A DNA stretch of 64,000 nt. Origin: CAZUZD01 sp964624465. Lineage in GTDB: Bacteria; Planctomycetota; Planctomycetia; Isosphaerales; Isosphaeraceae. Positions within the stretch are counted from its first letter, which is position 1, and every line of letters begins with the position of its first letter. Below the pieces are notes generated by a model. It ran no database searches. It was not told the DNA's origin and was given only the letters and a program-made list of their open reading frames with translations. Of the stretch, positions 51,999 through 61,142 are shown piece after piece. The stretch covers positions 3,763-67,762 of the forward strand of contig CAZUZD010000002.1 in NCBI GenBank assembly GCA_964624465.1, in the 5' to 3' direction. The translations under genes and the position numbers were made by a program.

Positions 51999-52529
51999 TC
52001 AACGGGCCTGCTCCTGTTCGAGCACCTTGATCTGGTCGCGCAACCGCGCGGCCTCCTCGTAATTCTCGGCGGCGATGGCCCGCTTCAGGCGGTTCCGCAG
52101 CTCGATCATCTCGGTCTGATGCTGGCTGCTGCGTGGGGCCCGCCGGGGGACTTTACCGCAGTGCCGGGTGTCCTCGTGGATATTCTCCAGCAAGGGCATC
52201 AGCTCGTCGCGAAAGACCTCGTAATCGTGCGGGCAACCGAGGCGGCCGGAGTTGCGGAACTCCAGGAACGTGATCTGGCAGACCGGGCAGGTCTGGCGAT
52301 CGGCGGGCGAGGGCTCCCGCGCCGGCGGGGTGACCCCGGCGGGGGTCTTCTTGATCAGGGCGCCGGCCAGGTCGCTGACCGACGGGGCCGCCAGCTCCGA
52401 GGCCTCCGGGGCCGTCAGGTGCTGGCGAGCATGGTCATCGCAGAAGTGAAATTCGCAGGCCTTGCCGCGCTCGATGTCGGTGATGTGGTAGGTCGCCGGC
52501 TTCGCGCACTTCTGACACCGTTCCCGCAT
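51999..52529 (-). CDS. McsA-like zinc-finger/UVR protein, first copy
   Basis: 176 aa with the same plan as its neighbour: CQKC (C5, C8) and a CxxxxFCDDH partner, a 40-residue linker, CPVCQITFLEFRNSGRLGCPHDYEVF, KVPRRAPRSSQHQ and the UVR motif LRNRLKRAIAAENYEEAARLRDQI. The conserved blocks are clearly paralogous to the second copy, while the linker is longer. ATG 52529 was chosen; the frame continues upstream without similarity. The gene is first in the operon and is preceded by the strongest promoter in the window. Confidence 0.9.
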   Translation of the reverse strand: MRERCQKCAKPATYHITDIERGKACEFHFCDDHARQHLTAPEASELAAPSVSDLAGALIKKTPAGVTPPAREPSPADRQTCPVCQITFLEFRNSGRLGCPHDYEVFRDELMPLLENIHEDTRHCGKVPRRAPRSSQHQTEMIELRNRLKRAIAAENYEEAARLRDQIKVLEQEQAR

Positions 52530-52655
52530 CGATCTGCACTCCGCGAGTCGCAGGCCACCCGCCGGTGCGCCCGGTCCCGACAGCCGTCCCGGTCGGGCCG
52601 CCGTGGATCGGGGCGGACCCACACCCGCCGAACGGCGAGGCCGGTTCATCGGTTC

Positions 52656-52683
52656 ATTGTAATGGCGCGGGGTGGGCTGTCAA
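52656..52683 (-). promoter_or_regulatory. Near-consensus sigma-70 promoter of the mcsA-mcsA-mcsB operon
   Basis: On the minus strand TTGACA (52683-52678, perfect), 16-base spacer, TACAAT (52661-52656, 5 of 6). Initiation is expected near 52649, giving a leader of about 120 bases. No CtsR-like heptad repeat is visible. Confidence 0.65.
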
Positions 52684-52786
52684 GGAACCCGCCCGGAGCC
52701 GCTCCCGACCCGCCGGGTTGCAGAAGCCCTATCGGTTCCAAGGATTTACGGCGTTGCGCCGGCTCCGCCGGCACCCCGGCCGCCGC

Positions 52787-52816
52787 TTGCTCGCCGGCCG
52801 GATCGGCTGCTATGAT
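52787..52816 (+). promoter_or_regulatory. Promoter of trpE
   Basis: TTGCTC (52787-52792), 18-base spacer, TATGAT (52811-52816, 5 of 6). It predicts a leader of about 50 bases. I see no trp leader peptide or attenuator in this short leader. Confidence 0.55.
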
Positions 52817-52871
52817 CAGTCCACTTTCCCGGCCGTCTCGCAGCGTCCCCAGCCCGCCCGAGCCCCTGCAA

Positions 52872-54377
52872 ATGTCCGCACCGCGTCTGCACCCGAGCTT
52901 CGAGGACTTCGCGCAACAGGCCCAGCAGGCGCCTTACGTGCCCGTCTTCCGCGAGCTCACGGCCGATGGGCTCACCCCGGTGACCGCGTTCCGGCGGGTC
53001 GACCGGGGCGGCCTGTCGTTCCTGTTCGAGTCGGTCGTCGGTGGTGAGAAGGTCGGGCGCTACAGCTTCCTGGGCGCCGAGCCGTACCTGAGGTTCGAGG
53101 CCCGAGGCCCCGAAGTTCGTCTCTACCACGGGGCCGAGGCCGAACCCTACGCCATCGAGACGACCGACGACCCGTTCATCGTGCTCCAGCGGCTCATCGA
53201 CGAGCGACGCTCGGTGCACCTGCCCAGCCTGCCCCGGTTCATCGGCGGCGCCGTCGGCTACGCGGCGTATGACTCGGTCCGCTACACCGAGCACCTGCCC
53301 GACGCCCCGCCCGACGACCGCCACCTGCCCGACCTCGCCTTCGGGTTCTACGACCGCATGGTCGTCTTCGACCATATCCGCAAGACCGTCCTCGTGGTCG
53401 CCCAGGCCCGTTGCCAGCCGGGCGTCGACCTCCGGGTTGCCTATGACGAGGCGGCCGGTCGGCTCGACGAGCTGGTCACCCGGCTCGCCACCCCGGGCCC
53501 CGAGCTACCGCTGACCGACATCGATACCAGCGGACCGGTGACCCTGGCGACCCGCTCCAACTTCACCCAGGAGCAGTACGAGGACGTCGTCCGGCGCTGC
53601 CAGGAGTACATCAAGGCCGGCGACATCTTCCAGGTCGTGCCCAGCCAGCGCCTGGAGGTCGAGACGACCGCGGCCCCGTTCGACATCTACCGCGTGCTGC
53701 GGGTGGTGAACCCCAGCCCGTTCCTGTTCTACTTGACCTTCGGCGACTTCCAGCTCGTCGGCTCCTCGCCCGAGATCCTGGTGCGGGTCGACGACGGCAC
53801 GGTCACGATCCGGCCGATCGCCGGCACCCGGCGCCGCGGCCGCGACGAGGCGGAGGACCGCGCCCTGGCGGCCGAGCTGGTGGCCGATCCCAAGGAGCGG
53901 GCCGAGCACATCATGCTGGTCGACCTGGGCCGCAACGACGTCGGCCGGGTCGCCGAGCGGTCGAGCGTGGCCCTGACCGAGCTGATGGTCGTCGAGCGGT
54001 ATTCGCACGTCATGCACATCACCTCCAACGTCACCGGCACGCTGGCCCCCGGCAAGACTGCCTTCGACGCGCTGCGGGCTGGACTGCCGGCGGGCACCGT
54101 CTCGGGGGCCCCCAAGATCCGGGCCATGCAGATCATCGACGAGATGGAGACCGTCCGGCGCGGACCCTATGCGGGCGCTGTGGGGTACATCGACTTCACC
54201 GGGAACATGGACACCTGCATCGCCTTGCGCACCCTGGTCCTGAAGGGCGGCCGCGCCTACATTCAGGCGGGCGGTGGCGTGGTCTACGACAGCGTCCCGG
54301 CCGAGGAGTATGAGGAGACGATGAACAAGGCCCGCGGCCTGCTCAAGGCCATCGAGATCGCCCAGACCCAGCTCTGA
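52872..54377 (+). CDS. trpE: Anthranilate synthase component I
   Basis: Converts chorismate and ammonia/glutamine to anthranilate, the first step of tryptophan synthesis. The 501-aa product has the N-terminal regulatory part (FLFESVVGGEKVGRYSFLGAEP, the ES..GRYS feedback motif region) and the chorismate-binding domain: QYEDVVRRCQEYIKAGDIFQVVPSQRLEV, LVGSSPEILVRV, RPIAGTRRRG, RAEHIMLVDLGRNDVGRV, VMHITSNVTGTL, LPAGTVSGAPKIRAMQIIDEMET and GAVGYIDFTGNMDTCIALRT. No trpG is adjacent. ATG 52872 follows a good promoter. Confidence 0.95.
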   Translation: MSAPRLHPSFEDFAQQAQQAPYVPVFRELTADGLTPVTAFRRVDRGGLSFLFESVVGGEKVGRYSFLGAEPYLRFEARGPEVRLYHGAEAEPYAIETTDDPFIVLQRLIDERRSVHLPSLPRFIGGAVGYAAYDSVRYTEHLPDAPPDDRHLPDLAFGFYDRMVVFDHIRKTVLVVAQARCQPGVDLRVAYDEAAGRLDELVTRLATPGPELPLTDIDTSGPVTLATRSNFTQEQYEDVVRRCQEYIKAGDIFQVVPSQRLEVETTAAPFDIYRVLRVVNPSPFLFYLTFGDFQLVGSSPEILVRVDDGTVTIRPIAGTRRRGRDEAEDRALAAELVADPKERAEHIMLVDLGRNDVGRVAERSSVALTELMVVERYSHVMHITSNVTGTLAPGKTAFDALRAGLPAGTVSGAPKIRAMQIIDEMETVRRGPYAGAVGYIDFTGNMDTCIALRTLVLKGGRAYIQAGGGVVYDSVPAEEYEETMNKARGLLKAIEIAQTQL

Positions 54378-54488
54378 TCCGGGCCCCGACCGCGGCCGAT
54401 GGAACGGCCTGCGGGCGTCGACAACACCCCATCTCTCCCGAGCGTCCAATGCGCCGAATCCCCCCCTCGCGCGTGAGGCCACCTGGAC

Positions 54489-55877
54489 ATGGACCGTCGA
54501 CGGTTTCTGGCCCTCTCGGCCCTGGGCCTCGTCCCGGGGTCGGCGCCCGCTGTGCATCACGGGCCGGCGTTCGTCAGCTCTGACGTCGGAAAACTCCGAC
54601 GGGTCCTGGTTCACGAGCCCGGCCCGGAGACCCGCAAGTCGATCACGATCGCCGGCGTGGATCACCCGCTCCAATCGTTCGAGTTGCTGGGCGAGCAGGC
54701 GGCCGAACAGCACCGCGCCCTCGTCGCCGGCCTCAGGCGCAGCGGCGCCGAGGTGGTGGAACTGCGCGACGCGGTGACCGGTGCCATCGAGGCCGCCCGC
54801 ACTGCTGACGCGTTCGACGACTGGCTGACGACCGCCGCCCCGGCCCTGGCGGATCGGGCCGACCAGGTGACGGCTGACGTGCTGATCGGGGCCGACGACC
54901 GTTTCGCGTACCACGCCCAGGCCGGCACTCCGGGGATTCGGCCCCTCTCCACCCCGCTGAAGTTCCTGCTCTACGTCCGCGACCTGGCCGTGATGACGCC
55001 GCGGGGGCTGATCCTGGCGAATCTTGGGCCCCGGACCCGCGAGTTCGAGGTCTCCCTGCTGCGATTCCTGCTTCAGTGGTCGCCGCAGCTCCGCGGCTAT
55101 CCGATCGCCTTCGATGCCCGTCGTGAGCGGGTCCTGCTCCAGGGCGGCGACGTGATCGTCGCCGACGAGCACACGCTGTTCGTCGGGGTCGGCAACCTGA
55201 CCGACGCCGCCGCCGCCCCTTGCCTGGCGCAGCGGCTGCGCATGGATGTCCTGGCCGTGCAGCTGCCCGGCGGGACCGGGTTCCTGGGCAGGGGAGTTCA
55301 CGGCCGCGGCAACGGGCTGCGACTGAAGTTCCTGCACCTCGATACGATTCTCAACCTGCTGGCGCCCGGCCTGGTGTTGACCCTGCCTTACTTCCTGGAG
55401 GCGGAGTTCTCGGGCGTCGACCCGCTGACGCGCCTGCTGAAGGGCCTGGCGTCCGAGCCCGGTGTCGACTCCGAGTACATGCACCGGCTCTCGGCCTCAC
55501 TGGCCACCGTCGGCCTGGTCCAGCGCTTCCGCGCGAAGACCGGCGAGCGAGATCCGACGGTCAAGGACGTCAAGATCCTCGATTACCTGCAATCGGTCGG
55601 CTACAAATCATTCCCCATCGCCGGCGAGGCCCCCCCCGAGGGCCCCGAGGCCGTCAAGCACGTTGTCGAGCACCTGCTGCCCGAGGTCCGCTTCCAGGCG
55701 GGGAACATCGTGGCCGTCGAGCCCCGCAAGGTCCTGGCGGTCGACCAGAACCGTCTCACCCTGGAGACCCTCCGGCGCGGAGGGATCACCACCGAGACCT
55801 TCCCCGGCAGCGAGCTGGTCCGCTGGCACGGCGGGGCCCACTGCCTGACCCTGCCGCTGGAACGCGACCCGGTCTGA
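54489..55877 (+). CDS. Tat-exported arginine-deiminase-like (guanidino-modifying) protein
   Basis: 462 aa. MDRRRFLALSALGLVPGSAPA is a twin-arginine signal, so it should act outside the cytoplasm. The mature part has the amidinotransferase/deiminase fold: SDVGKLRRVLVHEPGPETR, YVRDLAVMTPRGLILANLGPRTRE (Asp165), LQGGDVIVADEHTLFVG, FLHLDTILNLL (His283, Asp285) and GGAHCLTLPLERD (Cys452). These correspond to the Asp, His, Asp and Cys of arginine deiminase; the usual EGGD glutamate is replaced by Gln218. The likely activity is hydrolysis of arginine or a guanidino compound. No arcB/arcC neighbours are present. Confidence 0.8.
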   Translation: MDRRRFLALSALGLVPGSAPAVHHGPAFVSSDVGKLRRVLVHEPGPETRKSITIAGVDHPLQSFELLGEQAAEQHRALVAGLRRSGAEVVELRDAVTGAIEAARTADAFDDWLTTAAPALADRADQVTADVLIGADDRFAYHAQAGTPGIRPLSTPLKFLLYVRDLAVMTPRGLILANLGPRTREFEVSLLRFLLQWSPQLRGYPIAFDARRERVLLQGGDVIVADEHTLFVGVGNLTDAAAAPCLAQRLRMDVLAVQLPGGTGFLGRGVHGRGNGLRLKFLHLDTILNLLAPGLVLTLPYFLEAEFSGVDPLTRLLKGLASEPGVDSEYMHRLSASLATVGLVQRFRAKTGERDPTVKDVKILDYLQSVGYKSFPIAGEAPPEGPEAVKHVVEHLLPEVRFQAGNIVAVEPRKVLAVDQNRLTLETLRRGGITTETFPGSELVRWHGGAHCLTLPLERDPV

Positions 55878-55992
55878 GCCCCGACGTCCCGCCGCGGTCG
55901 CCCCATCCGCCGGGACCCACTACGCCCCCGCCACGCTGAGGGTGTTCGCGGGGCGGGTTCGGTGGGCGTCGGGAGCGAACACCTGGGCGGGA

Positions 55993-58065
55993 TCAGCGGC
56001 CCACGGGGGCAGCCTCCGCCGGAGCGCCCAGGGTGGCGTACCAGGCGGCCAGCGCCGCCAGCTCGTTCCGGGCGCGGTCGCCGGTCCCTTCGAGCCGGAT
56101 CGGCCGGGGGGCGACCAGGGCGGCGATCTGAGGCGTGTCGAAGGCCTCGAGCAGGCCGAAGCAGAACCACTCGGGGCGCGTCTCGTAGACGATACCCTGC
56201 TCGATCACCTCCTTGAGGCTCCCGGGCGGCTCGGCCAGGGTCAGCCCGGCGATCGCCTCGGGCTCGAGCGCCGCGGCAATCAGGGCGATCAGGCCGGTCC
56301 GGGGGCCAACCGAGACGACCCGCACCGGCTCGTCCTTGTGACGGGCCTTCAGCCAGCGGGCGGTCGCCATCACCTGGCCGGCCTGAACCCCCAGCGGCCG
56401 CTCGCCCACGGCGCCGATCAGGAGGGCGAACAGGTACGCCTTCTCGGCCACCTGCGCCTCGCCGAAGTAGAACGGGTCCAGGGCGACAACGCGGTAGCCC
56501 TCCGCGAGCAGGCCCTCGACGCGAGCGGCCACCGCCTTGCGGCCGTCGTCGGCGATCAGCAGGGCTGTCCCCTTCGTCGGCGTGCCCCGGCTGAGGACGA
56601 CCGCAGGCACGGTCCAGGTCCGGCCCAGGTGCAGCTTCTCGAAGGCAACCTTGGTCCCGTCGCGCTCGTCGGCCCCGGCGTGCTCGACCGTCGCGTCCTC
56701 GTCGTAGGGCCGCACGATCGACCGCAGCTTCAACCGTCGCTCCTTCATCCAGCTCTCGCCGGCGGCCTTCTCGGTCGGGAGCGAGCCGGCGCGGGGCAGG
56801 TCGGCGGCCAGCTTGCGGGCGACCTGGAGCAGGTCGAGGTTGTCGGCCGGCAGCTCGACCTGGAGCTGCTCGTACGTCTTCACCTCCGACTCCGAGGGGA
56901 TCTCGGCAGCCGGATAGTTGGCGTCGCCGGCGAAGAAGTGGTCGCCGAGCATCCGGTACAGCGCCTGGCGGTTGTCGAGCCCGTAGTTGTGGTCGCCGGG
57001 GTCCTGGTTCACGTGGCTGCGGAGGTTGGCCTCCTTGCCGAAGAGCCGGAAGATCGGCGCGGCCGCCTCCAGCAGCGGCGGCAGGGCGTGGGGGGCGGCG
57101 AAGCAGCAGTTGTCCCGGCCGTTGAAGGTCAACAGGGTCGGGTGCGGGGCCATCATCGCCGTCAGGTGGGTGTAGTCGACCACGGTCGCCAGGTCGCTGG
57201 GGGTCTGCTCCGAGTCGCCCAGGTCGGAGAAGTGCCGCGCCCGGGTCAGGAAGCTGGAGTAGCCGGCGACCGGGTCGGTCAGCGTCACGCGCTCGTCGAG
57301 CGGACTGATGAAGATCGTCTGCCAGCCGCCGCCCGAGAGCCCCGTCACCGCCACCCGTGCCGGGTCGGCGTGTTCGTGGCCCAGCAGCACGTCGAGCCCG
57401 CGCGCCATCGCCAGGTAATGGACCGCCACGCCGGTGCTGCCGCAGAGGTCCAGGGCGTTGATCAGGCCGTGGTTGTAGCCGGCACCACGAAGCTGGCCCA
57501 TGCCGATCCACTCGACATTCAGGGCCAGCATCCCGCGCTTCGCCTGGTTGATGCAGCGGATCTGCTTGTACTCGGCCGCCTTGCCCTTGGCATCATGGCC
57601 GTTGACGTTCAGGACCACCGGCCGCCGGCCGTCGAGCGTCTCCGGCTCGTACAGCAGGGCGGGAATCCAGAAGCCCGGGATCGCCTCGTAGCGGAGGCGC
57701 TTGATCCGGTAGCCCGGTCCGGTCTCGATAGTGCCGAGCCACACGATCTGGCTCCGGGCGTCGCGCCAGGTGGCAGCCTCGCCCCGGAACAGCACCCGGC
57801 GCTTGACCTCGGCGCGGAGCCCGCCGGCGATCCGGGTCCACTCCTCGGCCGACTTGACCTCGGGCATCCGGGGCACCCGGGCCTCGGCGAAGTCCTGCGC
57901 CTCGGCCAGCGCCTGGCGGGGGCTCAGGATCGCATGCTCCAGCGCCTTTCGGACGAAGTCCGATGGCTCGTCACCCCGCCCTGCGGCCGGTGCAGCGAGC
58001 AGGCCCAGGAACAGCAGGCACGGACGCAGCGCAGGACGCAGGTCCCATCCAGTCGGCGGGCGCAT
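55993..58065 (-). CDS. Secreted double alpha/beta-hydrolase (acetylxylan-esterase-like)
   Basis: 690 aa with a signal peptide (about 12-30). The first half is an alpha/beta hydrolase of the acetylxylan-esterase/dienelactone-hydrolase kind: PVVLNVNGHDAKGKAAEYKQIRCINQAKRGMLALNVEWIGMGQ, nucleophile Ser244 in VTGLSGGGWQ, FNGRDNCCF and DPGDHNYG for the acid and histidine. Residues about 470-690 look like a second hydrolase-type domain (ALLIADDGRKAVAARVEGLLAEGYRVVALDPFYFGEA), but the nucleophile elbow reads VGPRTG without serine, so it may be inactive. GGGAG 8 bases upstream supports ATG 58065. The substrate is unknown. Confidence 0.8.
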   Translation of the reverse strand: MRPPTGWDLRPALRPCLLFLGLLAAPAAGRGDEPSDFVRKALEHAILSPRQALAEAQDFAEARVPRMPEVKSAEEWTRIAGGLRAEVKRRVLFRGEAATWRDARSQIVWLGTIETGPGYRIKRLRYEAIPGFWIPALLYEPETLDGRRPVVLNVNGHDAKGKAAEYKQIRCINQAKRGMLALNVEWIGMGQLRGAGYNHGLINALDLCGSTGVAVHYLAMARGLDVLLGHEHADPARVAVTGLSGGGWQTIFISPLDERVTLTDPVAGYSSFLTRARHFSDLGDSEQTPSDLATVVDYTHLTAMMAPHPTLLTFNGRDNCCFAAPHALPPLLEAAAPIFRLFGKEANLRSHVNQDPGDHNYGLDNRQALYRMLGDHFFAGDANYPAAEIPSESEVKTYEQLQVELPADNLDLLQVARKLAADLPRAGSLPTEKAAGESWMKERRLKLRSIVRPYDEDATVEHAGADERDGTKVAFEKLHLGRTWTVPAVVLSRGTPTKGTALLIADDGRKAVAARVEGLLAEGYRVVALDPFYFGEAQVAEKAYLFALLIGAVGERPLGVQAGQVMATARWLKARHKDEPVRVVSVGPRTGLIALIAAALEPEAIAGLTLAEPPGSLKEVIEQGIVYETRPEWFCFGLLEAFDTPQIAALVAPRPIRLEGTGDRARNELAALAAWYATLGAPAEAAPVGR

Positions 58066-58238
58066 GGGCGGACTCCCGGGGCGGGCTCGATCAGTGGCGC
58101 AGGAGGTGGGGCGGGAACCGTCCCGGATCGGGCCCGTGGGGCCAGGAGGAACGGCTGGCCGCATTACACCCCTGCCCCCGCGCCGGGACAAGACCCCGCC
58201 AGTGCCACGTCGACCGGGCGAGCTCGCCCGCACCCGCC

Positions 58239-59402
58239 TCAGGAGGCCGCCCGGATCAGCGTCCGGGGCTCGTCGGGCAGGGGCAGCGGCGGGGGCGAGT
58301 CGTAACCGTACCGCTGGATGACCGCCGCGCACCGCGACTCGATCTCGGCCTGAAGCTCGGGGCTCAGCTCGTAGCGGTTCGTGCGGTAGTCGGACCGGTC
58401 GCCCAGGTACTCGGCGAGCTTCGGCCGGACGGCGTCGAACGACCCGAGGTCAAGCTGCTCGTAAATCCGGGCCATCGCGGCGATCGGATCGGCGACCAGG
58501 TCCTCGTAGCGGATCTCGACGAACCGGGACGGGTCGACAAGTTGCTTCCCCTCCGCCACCTTGCGATAGAGGTGGTCGAAGGTCCGGAAGACGTACTCCT
58601 CCAGGCCCCGGTGCGTCGGGTTCTGGAGCCCCTGCGACTTGTGCAGCTTGCGCCAGAGGTGCACGGTCGAGGGGTACACGACCCGGGGGTCGCGCACGAT
58701 GTGGATGAACCGGGCGTCCGGGAAGAGCTCCAGCAGGGTCCGGATCCGGAACGAGTGAGTCGGCGACTTCAGGACCATCCGCCCGGGGCGGGCCACCTGC
58801 ACCCGCCGCAGGAACCCGAGCAGGGCCTGCTTCCAGCCCTCGCGGGCCTCGGGGGACAACCCCTCCAGGTCGAAGGCCGCCGGCTCGACGTCCTCCTGGT
58901 TGGCGAAGGCAATGCGGTGGTACGGGGACGGCTGCCCCATGATCGCCAGGGCGAACTCGTCCTCCTGGGGCCGATCCCAGCCCATGTCCATGTTGTCCAT
59001 CGGACGATGCGACGGGATCAGGATCTTGAGGCGCCGGAAGATCGGGCCGCTGACCAGGAAGTCGTCCGGGGTGAAGCACTCGCAGGTGTTCGGGGCGCGG
59101 TGCCGCTCGTCGAGGATCAGTAGCTCGTGCAGCAGGGTCGTGCCGGTCCGCCAGTGCCCGATGACGAACACCGGGGCCCGGATCTCGGCCCTGGCAATCG
59201 CCTTGCGGAACCAGAACCGCTCGATCGGACTCATGACGGAGTGGAACAGCCCCAGCGGACCCATCAGCAGCGCCGTGTGCCACTGGCTGGGATGGACGGC
59301 GAACCGGTGCCGGGCCAGCATCGCGAGCCAGGGGCCCAGCCGCATCCCGATCCAGCAGCGTGCCGCCCAGCTTCGTCCCCGCCGTGCCTCGGAGCCTGCC
59401 AT
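58239..59402 (-). CDS. PAPS-dependent sulfotransferase-family protein
   Basis: 387 aa. VFVIGHWRTGTTLLHELL is the 5'-phosphosulfate-binding loop and RFIHIVRDPRVVYPSTVHLWRKL the 3'-phosphate region; FVEIRYEDLVADPIAAMARIYEQLDL is the family's C-terminal signature. RMVLKSPTHSFRIRTLLELFPDARFIHI is also characteristic. It transfers sulphate from PAPS to an unknown acceptor, perhaps a polysaccharide or lipid. There is no signal peptide; the hydrophobic stretch near residues 20-50 may be membrane-associated. ATG 59402 was chosen. The 222 bases to the next gene hold nothing recognised. Confidence 0.88.
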   Translation of the reverse strand: MAGSEARRGRSWAARCWIGMRLGPWLAMLARHRFAVHPSQWHTALLMGPLGLFHSVMSPIERFWFRKAIARAEIRAPVFVIGHWRTGTTLLHELLILDERHRAPNTCECFTPDDFLVSGPIFRRLKILIPSHRPMDNMDMGWDRPQEDEFALAIMGQPSPYHRIAFANQEDVEPAAFDLEGLSPEAREGWKQALLGFLRRVQVARPGRMVLKSPTHSFRIRTLLELFPDARFIHIVRDPRVVYPSTVHLWRKLHKSQGLQNPTHRGLEEYVFRTFDHLYRKVAEGKQLVDPSRFVEIRYEDLVADPIAAMARIYEQLDLGSFDAVRPKLAEYLGDRSDYRTNRYELSPELQAEIESRCAAVIQRYGYDSPPPLPLPDEPRTLIRAAS

Positions 59403-59624
59403 GCCTGCCGTCCCCTTCCTGATCCGGGCGGTTCGCCTCAATTCTCCATCTTGACACCTGGGCCGCCCCCGGGCAAGTCGTGCCGGGGCCGCGGGCGACC
59501 CCGGAGGCGTCAGGATCGTACGCGAACTGGCAGCACAATCGATGCCAGAATCGCAGTCCAGGGCGGCTGGCGATCTGGCGCCGGCCGGGCAAGGCTGGCG
59601 AGATGGCGAGCCTGAGCGGCCGGT

Positions 59625-61142
59625 TCAGCTGATCAGGCGGTCGACGACCTGGCCGGCGACATCGGTGAGGCGGAAGTCGCGGCCCTGGGAGCGGTAGGTC
59701 AGGCGGGTGTGGTCGAACCCGAAGAGGTGCAGCAGGGTGGCGTGGTAGTCGGGGATCGCGACCGGGTCGGCGACGACGTTCCAGCCCAGCTCGTCCGTCT
59801 GCCCGATCACCTGCCCCCCGCGCACGCCGCCGCCGGCCATCCAGAGGGAGAAGGCGAACGGGTGGTGATCGCGGCCGGTCACGCGGTCGTATCCCTTGCG
59901 ATTTTCGCCCAGCGGCGTGCGGCCGAACTCCGAGCACCAGAGCACGAGCGTGGTATCGAGCAGGCCGCGGCGGTCGAGGTCCTTGAGCAGGGCGGCGACC
60001 GGCTGATCGACCAGGCCGGCGTTGTACGCCAGCTCGCCGTCGAGGTGGCTGTGCTGGTCCCAGGAGGCGTGATACAGGTTCACGCACCGCACCCCGCGCT
60101 CGACCAGCCGGCGGGCGAGCAGACAGTTGCGGGCAAAGCGGGAGTACACCCCCGGGGCCGCGCCCCGGCCGCCGTCGGGCGGGTCGGGACGGTCGACGCC
60201 GTAGAGGACGCGCGTCTCGGCCGATTCGCCGGCCAGGTCGATGAGTTCCGGCGCGGCCGCCTGCATGCGACCGGCCAGCTCGTAGGCCGCGATCCGCCCC
60301 TGGATCTCGGGATCGCCCGAGCGGGCCAGCCGATGGGCGTTGAGCGCCCCGATGCTCTCGATCGTCCGGCGCTGCAGGGCGGCGGAGACCCCGGGCGGGT
60401 TGCCCAGGTGGAGGACCGGGTCGCCCTGATCGCGGAACAGCACGCCCTGATAGGGCGTGGGCAGGAACCCGCTCGACCACAGCGAGGCGCCCCCGCTGGT
60501 GCCGCGACCGGCGGTGAGCACGACGTAGCCGGGCAGGTTCGCGCTCTCGGATCCGAGCCCGTAGTTCAGCCACGAGCCCACGCTGGGCCGGCCGGGCAGC
60601 GGCGAGCCGGTCGTCAGCAGGAGCTGGCCCGGATGGTGGTTGAACTGGTCGCTGTGCATCGAGCGGATCAGGGCGATCCGGTCGGCGCAGGTGCTCAGGT
60701 GCGGCAGCAGGTCGGACAGCTCCATGCCGCACTCGCCGGCGGGCCGGAAGACCCTCGGGCTGCCCATCAGCCGCGCGGTCTCCTTCTGGAGGAACGCGAA
60801 CCGGACCCCCTTGGTGAGCGAGTCGGGCAGCGGCTGGCCGTCGAGCGCATGGAGCCTCGGCTTGGGATCAAACAGGTCGATCTGGCTGGGACCGCCCTCC
60901 AGGAAGATGCAGATGCAGGCGGTCGCCTTCGGGGCGAAGTGGGGGGACCGCGCCGCCAGCGGGTCGCGGCCCGGGGACTCGGCGGCCACCAGCCGGCCCT
61001 CGTCGCGGAGCAGTCCCGCCAGCGCGAGCAGGCCGATCCCGCTGGCCGTCGACGTGAGGAACTCGCGGCGGCTCCGGCACAGGGCCGCGCCGAGCGGATG
61101 GCCGGCATCGAGAGCGGCGAATTCGTGCATAGGATCGCTCAC
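59625..61142 (-). CDS. DUF1501 protein with twin-arginine signal (sulfatase-fold family)
   Basis: 505 aa from GTG 61142 (501 from ATG 61130). CRSRREFLTSTASGIGLLALAGLL is a twin-arginine signal. The mature part shows ACICIFLEGGPSQIDLFDPKP, GMELSDLLPHLSTCADRIALIRSMHSDQFNHHPGQLLLTTG, RPSVGSWLNYGLGSESANLPGYVVL, RFARNCLLARRLVERGVRCVNLYHASWDQHSHL, LVLWCSEFGRTPLGE and GRDHHPFAFSLWMAGGGVRGG, the hallmarks of planctomycete DUF1501. The biochemical function is not established. The GTG start overlaps the preceding stop by 4 bases (GTGA), so it is coupled to the cytochrome-type partner. Confidence 0.93.
   Translation of the reverse strand: MSDPMHEFAALDAGHPLGAALCRSRREFLTSTASGIGLLALAGLLRDEGRLVAAESPGRDPLAARSPHFAPKATACICIFLEGGPSQIDLFDPKPRLHALDGQPLPDSLTKGVRFAFLQKETARLMGSPRVFRPAGECGMELSDLLPHLSTCADRIALIRSMHSDQFNHHPGQLLLTTGSPLPGRPSVGSWLNYGLGSESANLPGYVVLTAGRGTSGGASLWSSGFLPTPYQGVLFRDQGDPVLHLGNPPGVSAALQRRTIESIGALNAHRLARSGDPEIQGRIAAYELAGRMQAAAPELIDLAGESAETRVLYGVDRPDPPDGGRGAAPGVYSRFARNCLLARRLVERGVRCVNLYHASWDQHSHLDGELAYNAGLVDQPVAALLKDLDRRGLLDTTLVLWCSEFGRTPLGENRKGYDRVTGRDHHPFAFSLWMAGGGVRGGQVIGQTDELGWNVVADPVAIPDYHATLLHLFGFDHTRLTYRSQGRDFRLTDVAGQVVDRLIS

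Noticed and set aside
59453..59458. Perfect TTGACA on the plus strand upstream of the sulfotransferase gene
   Set aside because: No -10 hexamer at 16-18 bases and no plus-strand gene downstream.
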